DNA from: Polyangia bacterium
GTDB taxonomy: Bacteria; Myxococcota_A; Polyangia; Nannocystales; Nannocystaceae
DNA length: 41,249 nt
Direction: 5' to 3'
NCBI GenBank assembly: GCA_030431075.1
Contig: JAUIJR010000004.1
Span: forward strand, 1-41,249
Part shown: positions 23,781 to 31,660 of the stretch, in pieces
Layout of the letters: each line of letters begins with the position of its first letter
Numbering within the stretch: the stretch's first letter is position 1
Made by a program: the position numbers and the translations under genes
The notes under the pieces: model-generated
The model's input: only the letters and a program-made list of their open reading frames with translations
Told to the model about the DNA's origin: nothing
The model's database searches: none

Positions 23781-25511
23781 GTGGGCCTGCTCAAGACCCG
23801 TCCGGAGATCCGTCTCCTCGCGCCCAACGAGATCGTCGCGGGCGAGCCCTTCTCTTTGTGGCTCGAGCTCGACGCCAAAGAGGCCGTCGAATGCGAGGGC
23901 ATCGAGGTCGAGCTGCGCGGCAGCTTGGTGCACTACACCACCAGCCAGTACGGGCGGCATCGACACGTCTCGCCCTTCACGCGCTACTCGGCCGAGATCG
24001 AGGCACACGGCCGGCTGAGCACGGGCCTTCACCGCCATGAGCTGCGCTTCGAGCTCCCCCCCGCCGTCCCCAGCAGCTACGACGGCAAGTGGCTCGAGAT
24101 CGAGTACAGCGTGCACGTCCGCGTCGACATCCCCTGGTGGGCCGACGCCAAGGCGGCCTACCTCGTCCGCGTGCTCGGCCGCAGTCGAGCGGCGACGCCC
24201 GAAAATGACGCGAGACGCTCGGTCTTCGTCAGCCGCAGGGGCGGCCCGATCAAAGACGAACCCTACGCCGAGCTGAGCTTGGCGAGCACCCTCTTGCATT
24301 CGGACTCGACCCTGCGCGGGGCGATCGCGTTGTCGAACGTTCGGCAAAACCGCTACCGCGCCGTCGGCTTGAGCCTGGTCGCACGCGAGACCCTGCCCTC
24401 GGTCTTCGCCACGAGTCGGCACGACACCGCCGTCGGCCGCTGGCGCGTCGAGCTGAGCGAGCCGGCCGAGGGCGAGTCGATCGACTTTGCCGTCGAGCTC
24501 CCCGACAACCTGAGCCCCGGCTTCGCGTTGGGCGAGGCGAAGCTCGAGTGGTTCTTCGTCGCCGAGCTCATCGTCTCCATGGCCCGCGACCAGAGCTTGT
24601 GGGTCCCGGTGCAGGTCGCCGACCTCGAGGCGGGTGAGCCCAACCTCGGCGACGCCCCCCTCGCGGTCGGCAACGACCGTCGCAAGTTGGTGTGGCGGGA
24701 GGTCTCGCGGCGCACCGCCTTTCGCCTCGAAGGCGACGCTCTGCTCGCGCGCCTCGAGGGCCACGAGCCCATGGATCTGCGGATCCAAAAGCGACACTCC
24801 GGTCGCGGCGCCACCCAGCTGCTGCTGCGCGCCGAGCACCCCGACTTCGGCTTGGGCCTGGGGCTGCAAGGACGCATCGGTCGCGCCAAGCTCCGCCCCC
24901 GAGACCCTGAACACGCCCGTCGTCTCGAACGCTTGCTCGACAACCCCCCCGCTCGCGTGCGCGAGGCCGACGACCGCCACCTCGAGTTCGTCGATCCCCG
25001 CAGCGGTCTGTCGGCCGACGCGATGGTGACCCTGGCCGAGAGCTTTACGGGCTGGTGCGGGCGCCTGCGTGAAGCCGTGGCCTTACTCCCCGCGCCGGCC
25101 TCGGCGCGCGGGCTCGAAGCCCGTTGGTTCGCTACCAGTCGACGCTTGTCGGTGCGCTTCGAGCCGGGCCCCTTTCGTCTGCTGCGCCGCAACGATGCCC
25201 GTCGCCTCGGCGCCACCTTGCGCTTCGAAGACGACGGCACGCTGCGCCACCTCGACGCCTTCGTGCTGCCCGCCGACGGCCTCGACGCGCGTCACCACCT
25301 CGAGTGGCACCCCCGCGCGCCCATGCCCGCGCGCTTGGGGGCCGAGTCTTTCGCCGAGCTCTCGCGCGACGCGCTGGCCATCAGCTTCGACGCGCGGGGG
25401 CTCTTCGTCAGCTTGCCCGCGAGCTACGACCCGGCCCAAGCCATGGCGCGCGCCGAGGCCCTCGAGGCCTGGTGGCACCGCGCCACGGGCCGCGCCAACG
25501 TCTATCGCTGA
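23781..25511 (+). CDS. Arrestin-fold protein in the cysteine/ubiquitin-like operon
   Basis: A 576-residue protein; function unknown. The first 150 residues read like an arrestin N-domain: PEIRLLAPNEIVAGEPFSLW, a segment with regular beta strands, and LSTGLHRHELRFELPP followed by AVPSSYDGKWLEIEYSVHV, which matches the arrestin pattern in which a hydrophobic-Gly-x-His strand leads to LPPxxPSSYxG and IxYxV. A second beta-sandwich, probably the arrestin C-domain, covers about 155-280. The remaining 290 residues form an unrecognised alpha/beta region ending WWHRATGRANVYR. The start is GTG at 23781, 9 bp after the JAMM stop. No signal peptide or membrane span was seen. The family call rests on pattern recognition; the operon link to a ubiquitin-like system is what makes it interesting. 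Confidence 0.7.
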   Translation: MGLLKTRPEIRLLAPNEIVAGEPFSLWLELDAKEAVECEGIEVELRGSLVHYTTSQYGRHRHVSPFTRYSAEIEAHGRLSTGLHRHELRFELPPAVPSSYDGKWLEIEYSVHVRVDIPWWADAKAAYLVRVLGRSRAATPENDARRSVFVSRRGGPIKDEPYAELSLASTLLHSDSTLRGAIALSNVRQNRYRAVGLSLVARETLPSVFATSRHDTAVGRWRVELSEPAEGESIDFAVELPDNLSPGFALGEAKLEWFFVAELIVSMARDQSLWVPVQVADLEAGEPNLGDAPLAVGNDRRKLVWREVSRRTAFRLEGDALLARLEGHEPMDLRIQKRHSGRGATQLLLRAEHPDFGLGLGLQGRIGRAKLRPRDPEHARRLERLLDNPPARVREADDRHLEFVDPRSGLSADAMVTLAESFTGWCGRLREAVALLPAPASARGLEARWFATSRRLSVRFEPGPFRLLRRNDARRLGATLRFEDDGTLRHLDAFVLPADGLDARHHLEWHPRAPMPARLGAESFAELSRDALAISFDARGLFVSLPASYDPAQAMARAEALEAWWHRATGRANVYR

Positions 25512-25520
25512 CGCGCCTAC

Positions 25521-25548
25521 CCGGTCACTGCGATCCGGTCACTGCGGC
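25521..25548. repeat. 14-bp imperfect tandem duplication at convergent gene ends
   Basis: CCGGTCACTGCG occurs at 25521-25532 and 25535-25546, between the arrestin-like gene and the convergent lipoprotein gene. The lipoprotein's stop codon (25539-25541) is inside the second copy. Confidence 0.75.
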
Positions 25549-26537
25549 GTGAAGCAGGCGATCGTCGTCGTGATCTTGAAGTTGCTCGAGCCGTAGCAGC
25601 GCTCGGCGTGGAAGATGTCCATCGTGTAGATGTTGTTGGCGGTCAGCCCGAGGGTGTCGAGGTCGACCGACCCCGTGGTCTCGGGGTGCATGCCGCCGAC
25701 GTCCACCGCCAGCTGCCCATCGATGAAGACCCACAGGTCGTCGTCGCCCTCGAAGGTGAAGGTCTGACCCGGCACGTAGGTGAAGACGGTGTGGATCTCC
25801 GTCGTGAACGCGCCGCTGCCGAGGGGGACGAAGTCGTCGCTCTCGAACTCGTAGACCCCGGAGCCGGGGCTCGTCTCCATCAGCGGGATGCTGCCCGTCG
25901 ACGTCGTGTTTTGGCCCGGCGTGTCGTTGTACCAGTGCCCAAAAGTCTCGGCCGAGGTGATCTGCGTGCTCGAGCCGCTCCATCCGGGCGGCGCCCCGGG
26001 GGGCGTGGGGTTGTACTGCGGCTTGCCGTCGCCCCCGAGGGCATCGAGCACCAAGCCGGGGTAGGCCCCGCTGCCGCTGTAGGCACAGCCGAAGTCCTGG
26101 TGGCTCTCTTGGAAGTCCCGATAGATGGGTTGCAGGGCCGAGCAGCTGCCGTCTCCGTCGCCGTCGCCGTCGCCGTCGCCATCGCCGTCTCCGTCGCCAT
26201 CGCCATCGCCGTCTCCGTCTCCGTCTCCATCTCCATCTCCATCGCCATCTCCATCTCCGTCTCCATCTCCATCTCCATCTCCATCTCCATCTCCATCTCC
26301 ATCGCCGTCTCCGTCTCCATCTCCGTCTCCGTCTCCGTCTCCATCTCCATCGCCGGTCGTCTCACTCGTCGTGCTGCTGGTCGAGGTCGTGCTCGACTCG
26401 CTGGCCTCCCCCTCTTCGCCGGACTCGCCGGTGCCCGTCTCCGAGCCCGTCCCGTCGTCGGTCGAGGAGCCATCGTCGCCGCACGCGGACAGGAGCGACG
26501 CGGTGCAGATCAAAGCGGTGAGAGCCAGATGACGCAT
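25539..26537 (-). CDS. Lipoprotein with Gly-Asp tract and fibro-slime domain
   Basis: A 332-residue surface lipoprotein. ATG 26537 gives a signal peptide with lipobox LLSAC (Cys19). It is followed by an acidic Ser/Thr/Gly/Glu region and a 69-residue perfectly alternating Gly-Asp tract. The C-terminal 190 residues form a fibro-slime domain, a module named from Dictyostelium spore-coat/slime proteins and Fibrobacter adhesins: [35 protein letters not shown] and [18 protein letters not shown]. The domain is related to PA14-type carbohydrate-binding sandwiches. The role may be attachment or extracellular-matrix building (inference). It is convergent with the arrestin-like gene and divergent from the archaemetzincin gene, 93 bp apart. 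Confidence 0.88.
   Translation of the reverse strand: MRHLALTALICTASLLSACGDDGSSTDDGTGSETGTGESGEEGEASESSTTSTSSTTSETTGDGDGDGDGDGDGDGDGDGDGDGDGDGDGDGDGDGDGDGDGDGDGDGDGDGDGDGDGDGDGDGDGDGDGSCSALQPIYRDFQESHQDFGCAYSGSGAYPGLVLDALGGDGKPQYNPTPPGAPPGWSGSSTQITSAETFGHWYNDTPGQNTTSTGSIPLMETSPGSGVYEFESDDFVPLGSGAFTTEIHTVFTYVPGQTFTFEGDDDLWVFIDGQLAVDVGGMHPETTGSVDLDTLGLTANNIYTMDIFHAERCYGSSNFKITTTIACFTPQ
26148..26354 (-). repeat. Hexanucleotide microsatellite encoding (Gly-Asp)34-Gly
   Basis: A 207-bp run of hexamers of the form GG(C/A)-GA(C/T) that encodes 69 alternating residues. Its middle is dominated by GGAGAT and its ends by GGCGAC/GGAGAC, a pattern expected from repeated slippage expansion. The tract keeps phase throughout. 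Confidence 0.9.
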
Positions 26538-26630
26538 GCCAATACGGTGGCACGAGGCCGGCGCGAAGCAAAGCAATTGAGCGCACGAAGAGCTGCCCTT
26601 CGGCGCTGAATCGCTCATACTCGCCGTGGC

Positions 26631-27380
26631 ATGCGCCGCGTTTACCTCGGACTCGTCGGGCTTTGTGCCCTATGTTGGGGATGTTCGAGTACCGCCGAGC
26701 CCGATCCTCGTTCACTCGCATCCACGCCGGAAACCTCGGCGCGTCCGGTGTCCTCGCCGAACTCCGACACCGCGGCGAAGCCGACCCCCGCGGCCAGCTC
26801 GCCCCCGGCGGCCTGCTCCAAGGTGCCCGGTGTGTGTCGCGTGTGTGTGCAGCCGCTGGGCACCCTGCCCCCCGCCCATATCGAGCTGGTGCGCGAGGCC
26901 ATCGAGTCGACCTACGGGGTCGAGACCCATGTACTGACGGCGACCCCTTTGCCCGCGCACGCTTGGTACGCCCCGCGCAAGCGCCACCGGGCCGACGTCA
27001 TCCTCGACTTTCTGGCCGATCGCAAACCCTCGGACTGCGACAAGGTCGTCGCCCTCACCACCAAAGACATCTCGGTCACCAAGGGCGAACACAAAGACTG
27101 GGGCATCTTGGGGCTCGGCTCCTTGGACCGGGGCGTGTGCGTGGTGTCGAGCTTTCGGGTGCGCCGCAAGCTCGCCGACACGCCCCCCGAGGAGCGCCAC
27201 GCTCGCGTCGCCATCCATGAGCTCGGCCACGCGATGGGCCTGGGCCACTGCCCGAACGCCGACTGCTTCATGCGGGACGCAGGCGGCACGGTCGAGACCC
27301 TCGACGACGAGCACCAACTTTGCGGCCGTTGTCGGCGCGAGCTCGACTGGCACGGCGATCCCCCTCCCCGGCGCGACTGA
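26631..27380 (+). CDS. Secreted archaemetzincin-like zinc metalloprotease
   Basis: A 249-residue protein. H196-E-L-G-H200-A-M-G-L-G-H206-C207-x4-C212-x-M214-x16-C231-x2-C234 is the archaemetzincin signature HExxHxxGxxHC-x4-CxM-x17-CxxC with one residue fewer in the last gap. The catalytic zinc and the second, structural zinc site are therefore both present. The N-terminus (MRRVYLGLVGLCALCWGCSS) is a signal peptide that may end in a weak lipobox (CWGC). A Pro/Ser/Thr/Ala linker (20-62) follows. Archaemetzincins are usually predicted to be cytoplasmic, so an exported form is unusual. ATG 26631 was chosen as the start. A CATACT hexamer ends 9 nt upstream. Confidence 0.85.
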   Translation: MRRVYLGLVGLCALCWGCSSTAEPDPRSLASTPETSARPVSSPNSDTAAKPTPAASSPPAACSKVPGVCRVCVQPLGTLPPAHIELVREAIESTYGVETHVLTATPLPAHAWYAPRKRHRADVILDFLADRKPSDCDKVVALTTKDISVTKGEHKDWGILGLGSLDRGVCVVSSFRVRRKLADTPPEERHARVAIHELGHAMGLGHCPNADCFMRDAGGTVETLDDEHQLCGRCRRELDWHGDPPPRRD

Positions 27381-27396
27381 GTCGGCCGCGGCGCGC

Positions 27397-27402
27397 TACA
27401 CT
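27397..27402 (+). promoter_or_regulatory. Possible -10 element TACACT 6 nt before an ATG
   Basis: TACACT lies 6 nt before the DUF882 start codon at 27409, a distance that would make the transcript leaderless. No good -35 is visible. Confidence 0.25.
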
Positions 27403-27408
27403 GCGGCC

Positions 27409-28014
27409 ATGAGCTTCGCCGGCGTCGCGTGGGCCTTCGTGCTCGGCACCCTCTTGGGGGCGCCGCCCAGCGGAGCGACCCCGACGACGCCGAGCGCGAG
27501 CTCCAAAAAGGACCACTACCTCGCCGACAAGGCCGCCCACGCGGAGCGAAAGACCCGCCCCACCCGCGTGGGGCGCCGCGCCCACAAACCGATCTACGCG
27601 CGCAACCTCCGGACCGCCGAGCTCGCCATCCTCGAAGGCCCCGGCCGCCTGAGCGACGAAGGCCGGCACGAATTCTTCCGCTGCTGGTTCACGCTCGAGC
27701 CCTCCGAGATCCCGGCCAAGCTCGCCGGCGTCATCGTGAGCTCGGCGAAGCACTTCGACACCCGCGAGGCCCGCATCATCTCGGGCTTTCGCCACCCCAA
27801 GTACAACTTGCTGCTGCGCAAGAAGGGCCGCGAGGTCGCCAAGAAGAGCCGGCACACCAAGTCCGAGGCCATCGACTTCTACTTCCCGGAGGTCGCGGCC
27901 AAAGAGCTCTACGAGCACCTGCTCGAGACCCACCAAGGCGGCGTCGGCTTTTACCCGATCAGCGAGTTCGTCCACGTCGACCTGGGCCCCAAGCGGACCT
28001 GGCACGGGACCTGA
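27409..28014 (+). CDS. DUF882 / YcbK-like peptidoglycan peptidase (M15-type LAS fold)
   Basis: A 201-residue exported protein. The signal peptide (MSFAGVAWAFVLGTLLGAPPSG) is followed by a basic linker. The zinc site of the M15/LAS family is visible: H149-x6-D156 in SRHTKSEAIDF and H189-x-D191 in EFVHVDLG, preceded by SGFRHPKYNLLL. Homologues such as YcbK/MepK cut cross-links between peptidoglycan peptides to let the wall grow. The start is ATG at 27409, 28 bp after the archaemetzincin gene. It is one of two predicted murein endopeptidases of the LAS superfamily in this window, the other being the MepA-like lipoprotein. Confidence 0.87.
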   Translation: MSFAGVAWAFVLGTLLGAPPSGATPTTPSASSKKDHYLADKAAHAERKTRPTRVGRRAHKPIYARNLRTAELAILEGPGRLSDEGRHEFFRCWFTLEPSEIPAKLAGVIVSSAKHFDTREARIISGFRHPKYNLLLRKKGREVAKKSRHTKSEAIDFYFPEVAAKELYEHLLETHQGGVGFYPISEFVHVDLGPKRTWHGT

Positions 28015-28046
28015 GCGTGGCCCGTAAAAAGTCGTAGCGCTTGGGG

Positions 28047-28052
28047 TACCAT
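28047..28052 (+). promoter_or_regulatory. Possible -10 element TACCAT 6 nt before a GTG
   Basis: TACCAT precedes the GTG at 28059 by 6 nt, the same arrangement as upstream of the DUF882 gene. No good -35 is seen and the evidence is only positional. Confidence 0.22.
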
Positions 28053-28058
28053 CTCGCC

Positions 28059-31000
28059 GTGCCGATGACGGGCGAGAGCTTGGAAGGCGCCGAGGAGACC
28101 CAGCCGCCCTCCCTCGACGGTGCCAGCACCCAGGCCCGCTGGGGTGTCGATACCCCCCCGCAGCGCGACGAGGCTCGCCCCGCACACGAGCTCGAGCGCG
28201 GTAGCGTGGTCGGGCGCTACACCATCTTGGAGCGGCTGGGCGCCGGCGGCATGGGGGTCGTCTACGCCGCCTTCGACGAGACCCTCGATCGCAAGGTCGC
28301 GCTCAAGATGCTGCGCCGCGACGAGACCCGCCGGCCCCGCAGCGACGAGCCCAGCGAGCTCGATCACGGGCACCGCCGAATGCTGCGCGAGGCGCAGGCG
28401 ATGGCCCGCCTCTCGCACCCGAATGTGGTGACGGTGCACGATGTCGACACCTACGACGACCGGGTCTTCTTGGCCATGGAGTACGTCGAAGGTCGGACCC
28501 TCGGCGCTTGGCTGGCCGAAGATCCCAAACGGACCTGGCCCGAGATCGTCGACATCTTCGTGCAAGCGGCCGCGGGCTTGGCCGCCGCGCACGCCGCCGG
28601 CCTCGTCCACCGCGACTTCAAGCCCGACAACGTCATGCTCGGACGCGACGGGCGCGTGCGGGTCATGGACTTTGGCCTCGCCCGCGCCGCCGAGGCGAGC
28701 GACGCAGACGAGACGACGGCCACCGAGATCGACCGGCCCTCGCCGGCGAGCCCCGAGACGGATGCCGCGAACCCCGACTCGGAGCGCGGCTCGGAGAGCG
28801 GCTCTCGGAGCGGCTCGGGCGGCCTCTCGGACAAGGTGACCCGCACCGGCGCCGCCTTGGGCACCCCCGCCTACATGTCTCCCGAGCAGCACCGGGGCGA
28901 GGTGGCCGACGCGCGCTCGGACCAGTTCTCCTTTTGCGTCGCGCTTTACCAGGCGCTCTACGGTCGCCGCCCCTTTCCGGGCAGCGGCTTGGCCGAGCTC
29001 TCCTATCGCGTCACCCACGGCGAGCTCGAGCCGACGCCCGCCGACGCGAGCAACCCCCGGCGCGTCCCCAGCTGGGTCTACGCGCACCTGGTGAGGGGCC
29101 TCGCCGTCGATCCGAGCGCCCGCTGGCCCGACATGCAGACCCTGGCCGCGGCCCTGGCCGACGACCCCCGGCAGCGCCGCCGACGATGGCTCGCCCGCGG
29201 CGGCATCGTGCTGGGCGGCCTCGGCTTGGTGGGCTTGATGTTCTGGCAGGCACGCAGCGCCGAGCGTAGCTGCGAGGCCGGGGCTTCGCGCTTGGTCGAG
29301 CGCTGGGCCGGCCCCACCCGCGCGAAGGCCCAGTCCGCCTTCGAGGCGACGGCCCTGCCCTTCGCCTCCCGAGCCTTTGCCCGCAGCTCCGAGAGCCTCG
29401 AGCACTTTGCGAAGAGCTGGGAAGGCGCCCGTCGCGACGCTTGCCGCGACAGCACCCAGCGCGGCATCCAGTCCGAGACCCTCTTGGACCTGCGGATCGC
29501 CTGCCTAGAGCGCCGAGCCCAAAGCTTCGACGCCCTGGTGAGCGTGTTCGAAGAGGCGGACCCCACCGTGGTCGAAGGTGCGATCAAGGCGGCCACGAGC
29601 TTGCCCGAGCTCGAGCCCTGCGCCGACGCCGAAGTACTGACGGCCGAGGTCGCGCCGCCCCCCGCACAACAAGCCGAGGCGGTGGCCAGCGGACGCGCCC
29701 AACTCGCCCGCGCACGCGCCCTCGAGGTCGCGGGCCGCTTCGACGAAGCCCTCGAGCTGGCCACGGCCGTGCGCGACCAGGCGAAGAGCCTCGTCTACCC
29801 ACCTTTGCGCGCCGAGGCCGAGTTCGCGCTCGCCTGGGCCCAGGTGCGCCGCGGCGAATTCGAAGACGCGGAGGCGAGCTTGCTGCGCGCCTACCGAGGC
29901 GCGCGCACGGTCGGCGACGACCGCCTCGCGGCCGAGACCCAAGCCCTGCTCACCTACGTCCTGGGCGACGCGATGTCGAAGCACGACGAGGGCCTGATGT
30001 GGGGTCAAAACGCGCTGGCGGACGTGGCCAAGGTGGATCAAGGCGGCCTGATCCACGCGGTCGTGATGACGAACTTGGGCAGCACCTTGACCAACAAGGG
30101 CGACACGAAGACAGCCATCGAGCACCACCGCGCGGCCCTGGGCATCTACGAGAGCCGCTACGGCGAGGACCACCCGCGCGTGGCCGCGGTGCTCAACAAC
30201 CTCGGCATCGCCCTCAACGAAGACGGCGACGCAAAAGCAGCGGTCGAGGTCCACCGCCGCGCCCTGGCCATGCGCCAGCGCATCTTCGGCCCCGACCACC
30301 CGGACGTGGCGACCTCGCTGCAAAACCTGGGCAACGCGACGCGGCGACTCGGCAACTACGAAGAGGCGCTACAGCTGCAAACGCGCGCGCTGGAGATCCG
30401 CGAAGGGGTGCTCGGCCCCGACCATCCTCGGGTGGCGAGCGCGGTGGGCAGCTTGGGCATCGCGTACGCACAAAGCGGCGACCTCGATCGCGCAGTCGAG
30501 CTCTTCCGCGACTCGAGCGAGCGCTACGAGCGAGGCTCGGGCCCTGACGCGGCGGCCCTCGGCGACTCGCTGGCGAACTTGGCCCAAGGCCTGACGATGC
30601 AAGGCAAGTACGAAGAAGCCGAGACGGCGGCGACCCGCGCGCTGGAGATCCGCAAGGCGAAGCTCGGGCCCGAGCACCCGCTGGTGGCGAACTCGCTGAA
30701 CTCCTTGGGCGAGCTGGCCTATGTGCAAGAGAAGATGGGCGCAGCCCGCGAGCACGTGCGCGAGGCCCTGGCCATCCAAGAAAAGACGCTCGCTCCCGAC
30801 CACCCCTCGGTGGCCGTGACGCTGATTCGCCTCGGTGACATCGAGCTGGCCGGCGGCGATCCCAAAGCCGCCCTCGAACGCTTCGAGCGCGTCCTCGCCA
30901 TCCGCGCCGGCCGCGAAGGCGAGCCCCTCGACCTCGCCGAGGCCAAGTTCGCCGTGGCCCGCGCCCTGCAGGCGGCCAACCGCGATCGGGCGCGCGCCGA

Positions 31001-31103
31001 CAGCTTGCTGGCCGAAGCCGAAGCCACCTTCACGGAGCTCGGGCCGGCGGGCAAGGCCATGCTCGACGAGGTGGCGGCGTGGCGCGGTGAGCAGGAGCGC
31101 TAG
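28059..31103 (+). CDS. Ser/Thr protein kinase with C-terminal TPR array
   Basis: A protein of about 1,014 residues. The kinase domain (about 54-360) has LGAGGMGVVYAAF, VALKMLR (K83), HRDFKPDNVM (184-193; D186 catalytic), DFGLAR (204-209) and SPEQ. Between DFG and SPEQ lies an extra Ser/Asp/Glu/Thr-rich insertion of about 50 residues (SESGSRSGSGG), which makes the activation loop unusually long. A membrane span (about 385-405, GIVLGGLGLVGLMFWQ) follows. The rest is a long helical part with about ten tetratricopeptide repeats, several of the 42-residue kind with DHPRVA and LNNLG consensus, ending in TELGPAGKAMLDEVAAW. Kinase-TPR proteins of this kind are typical of Nannocystaceae. The start is GTG 28059 or ATG 28065. 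Targets are unknown. Confidence 0.9.
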   Translation: MPMTGESLEGAEETQPPSLDGASTQARWGVDTPPQRDEARPAHELERGSVVGRYTILERLGAGGMGVVYAAFDETLDRKVALKMLRRDETRRPRSDEPSELDHGHRRMLREAQAMARLSHPNVVTVHDVDTYDDRVFLAMEYVEGRTLGAWLAEDPKRTWPEIVDIFVQAAAGLAAAHAAGLVHRDFKPDNVMLGRDGRVRVMDFGLARAAEASDADETTATEIDRPSPASPETDAANPDSERGSESGSRSGSGGLSDKVTRTGAALGTPAYMSPEQHRGEVADARSDQFSFCVALYQALYGRRPFPGSGLAELSYRVTHGELEPTPADASNPRRVPSWVYAHLVRGLAVDPSARWPDMQTLAAALADDPRQRRRRWLARGGIVLGGLGLVGLMFWQARSAERSCEAGASRLVERWAGPTRAKAQSAFEATALPFASRAFARSSESLEHFAKSWEGARRDACRDSTQRGIQSETLLDLRIACLERRAQSFDALVSVFEEADPTVVEGAIKAATSLPELEPCADAEVLTAEVAPPPAQQAEAVASGRAQLARARALEVAGRFDEALELATAVRDQAKSLVYPPLRAEAEFALAWAQVRRGEFEDAEASLLRAYRGARTVGDDRLAAETQALLTYVLGDAMSKHDEGLMWGQNALADVAKVDQGGLIHAVVMTNLGSTLTNKGDTKTAIEHHRAALGIYESRYGEDHPRVAAVLNNLGIALNEDGDAKAAVEVHRRALAMRQRIFGPDHPDVATSLQNLGNATRRLGNYEEALQLQTRALEIREGVLGPDHPRVASAVGSLGIAYAQSGDLDRAVELFRDSSERYERGSGPDAAALGDSLANLAQGLTMQGKYEEAETAATRALEIRKAKLGPEHPLVANSLNSLGELAYVQEKMGAAREHVREALAIQEKTLAPDHPSVAVTLIRLGDIELAGGDPKAALERFERVLAIRAGREGEPLDLAEAKFAVARALQAANRDRARADSLLAEAEATFTELGPAGKAMLDEVAAWRGEQER

Positions 31104-31111
31104 CTCGCTAC

Positions 31112-31660
31112 TCAAATACACGCCCCGTAGCAAACCCCCGGCTGACCGCTCGGGTCCGCGATGGTCCCCAGCACGCACGCGAGCAAGGCATCGCGCGTCG
31201 GGGGCGAGGCGCCGCATTCGGCTTCGCAGGCGAGTTCGCCCTTGCCTTCGAGGCAGGCGAGCCAGCAGGTGCAGGCCGCGTCGGCGTCGCAGGCGGCCTT
31301 GGTCTCGGCGCACATGGGGCCCCAACAGCGCTCGCACACGTCGATGCACTCGCTTTCGCAGCTGCCGCCCGGGGCGCTCGCCGCCGCGCGGCAGGTCGCC
31401 AGGCGCTCCCATGTCCCCGGGCGCTCGCCGCATCGCTCCGCGCAGCTCTCCCAGGGTTCTTCGGCCGCACAGGCATCCCAGCACACGCAGTCGGTGGCGG
31501 CCTCGCACTCGCTCAGGGCCCCGGCGCAGTCGAGGTCGGCACAGGTGAGGCAAGGGTCTTGGCCTTGGCCGCCGCTTTCGCTGCTCGAGCTCTCGTCGGC
31601 GCGCCCATCGACGATGCATCCCGCCAGCGCAAGCATGAAGGCCAGGCTGACGCCCCTCAC
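31112..31660 (-). CDS. Small Cys-rich lipoprotein with internal duplication
   Basis: A 182-residue lipoprotein from GTG at 31660 (VRGVSLAFMLALAGC, lipobox LAGC at Cys15). The mature part has a Ser/Gly/Glu linker and 24 further cysteines. Two segments repeat one pattern: C-x5-C-x-C-W-x-x-C, a gap with a CAERC or CEAEC pair, then a helix with ERLATC or DALLAC. This shows an internal duplication of a disulphide-rich module. The GTG overlaps the stop codon of the upstream TPR lipoprotein gene (GTGA), so the two are translationally coupled. No family is recognised, but the dense cysteine pattern fits an extracytoplasmic, disulphide-bonded binding or adhesion module. Confidence 0.78.
   Translation of the reverse strand: MRGVSLAFMLALAGCIVDGRADESSSSESGGQGQDPCLTCADLDCAGALSECEAATDCVCWDACAAEEPWESCAERCGERPGTWERLATCRAAASAPGGSCESECIDVCERCWGPMCAETKAACDADAACTCWLACLEGKGELACEAECGASPPTRDALLACVLGTIADPSGQPGVCYGACI

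Noticed and set aside
21693-24980. A 1,095-codon open frame on the minus strand across the cysteine operon
   Set aside because: It runs antisense through E1, carrier, CysM, JAMM and arrestin-like genes, all of which have intact family motifs on the plus strand.
26148-26354. Repeat array considered as CRISPR
   Set aside because: The unit is 6 bp without spacers and lies in frame within a coding sequence; no cas genes are nearby.
26125-26532. Plus-strand ORF encoding a Pro-Ser repeat across the Gly-Asp tract
   Set aside because: It is the complement of the Gly-Asp microsatellite. The minus-strand protein has a signal peptide and a fibro-slime domain, the plus-strand one neither.
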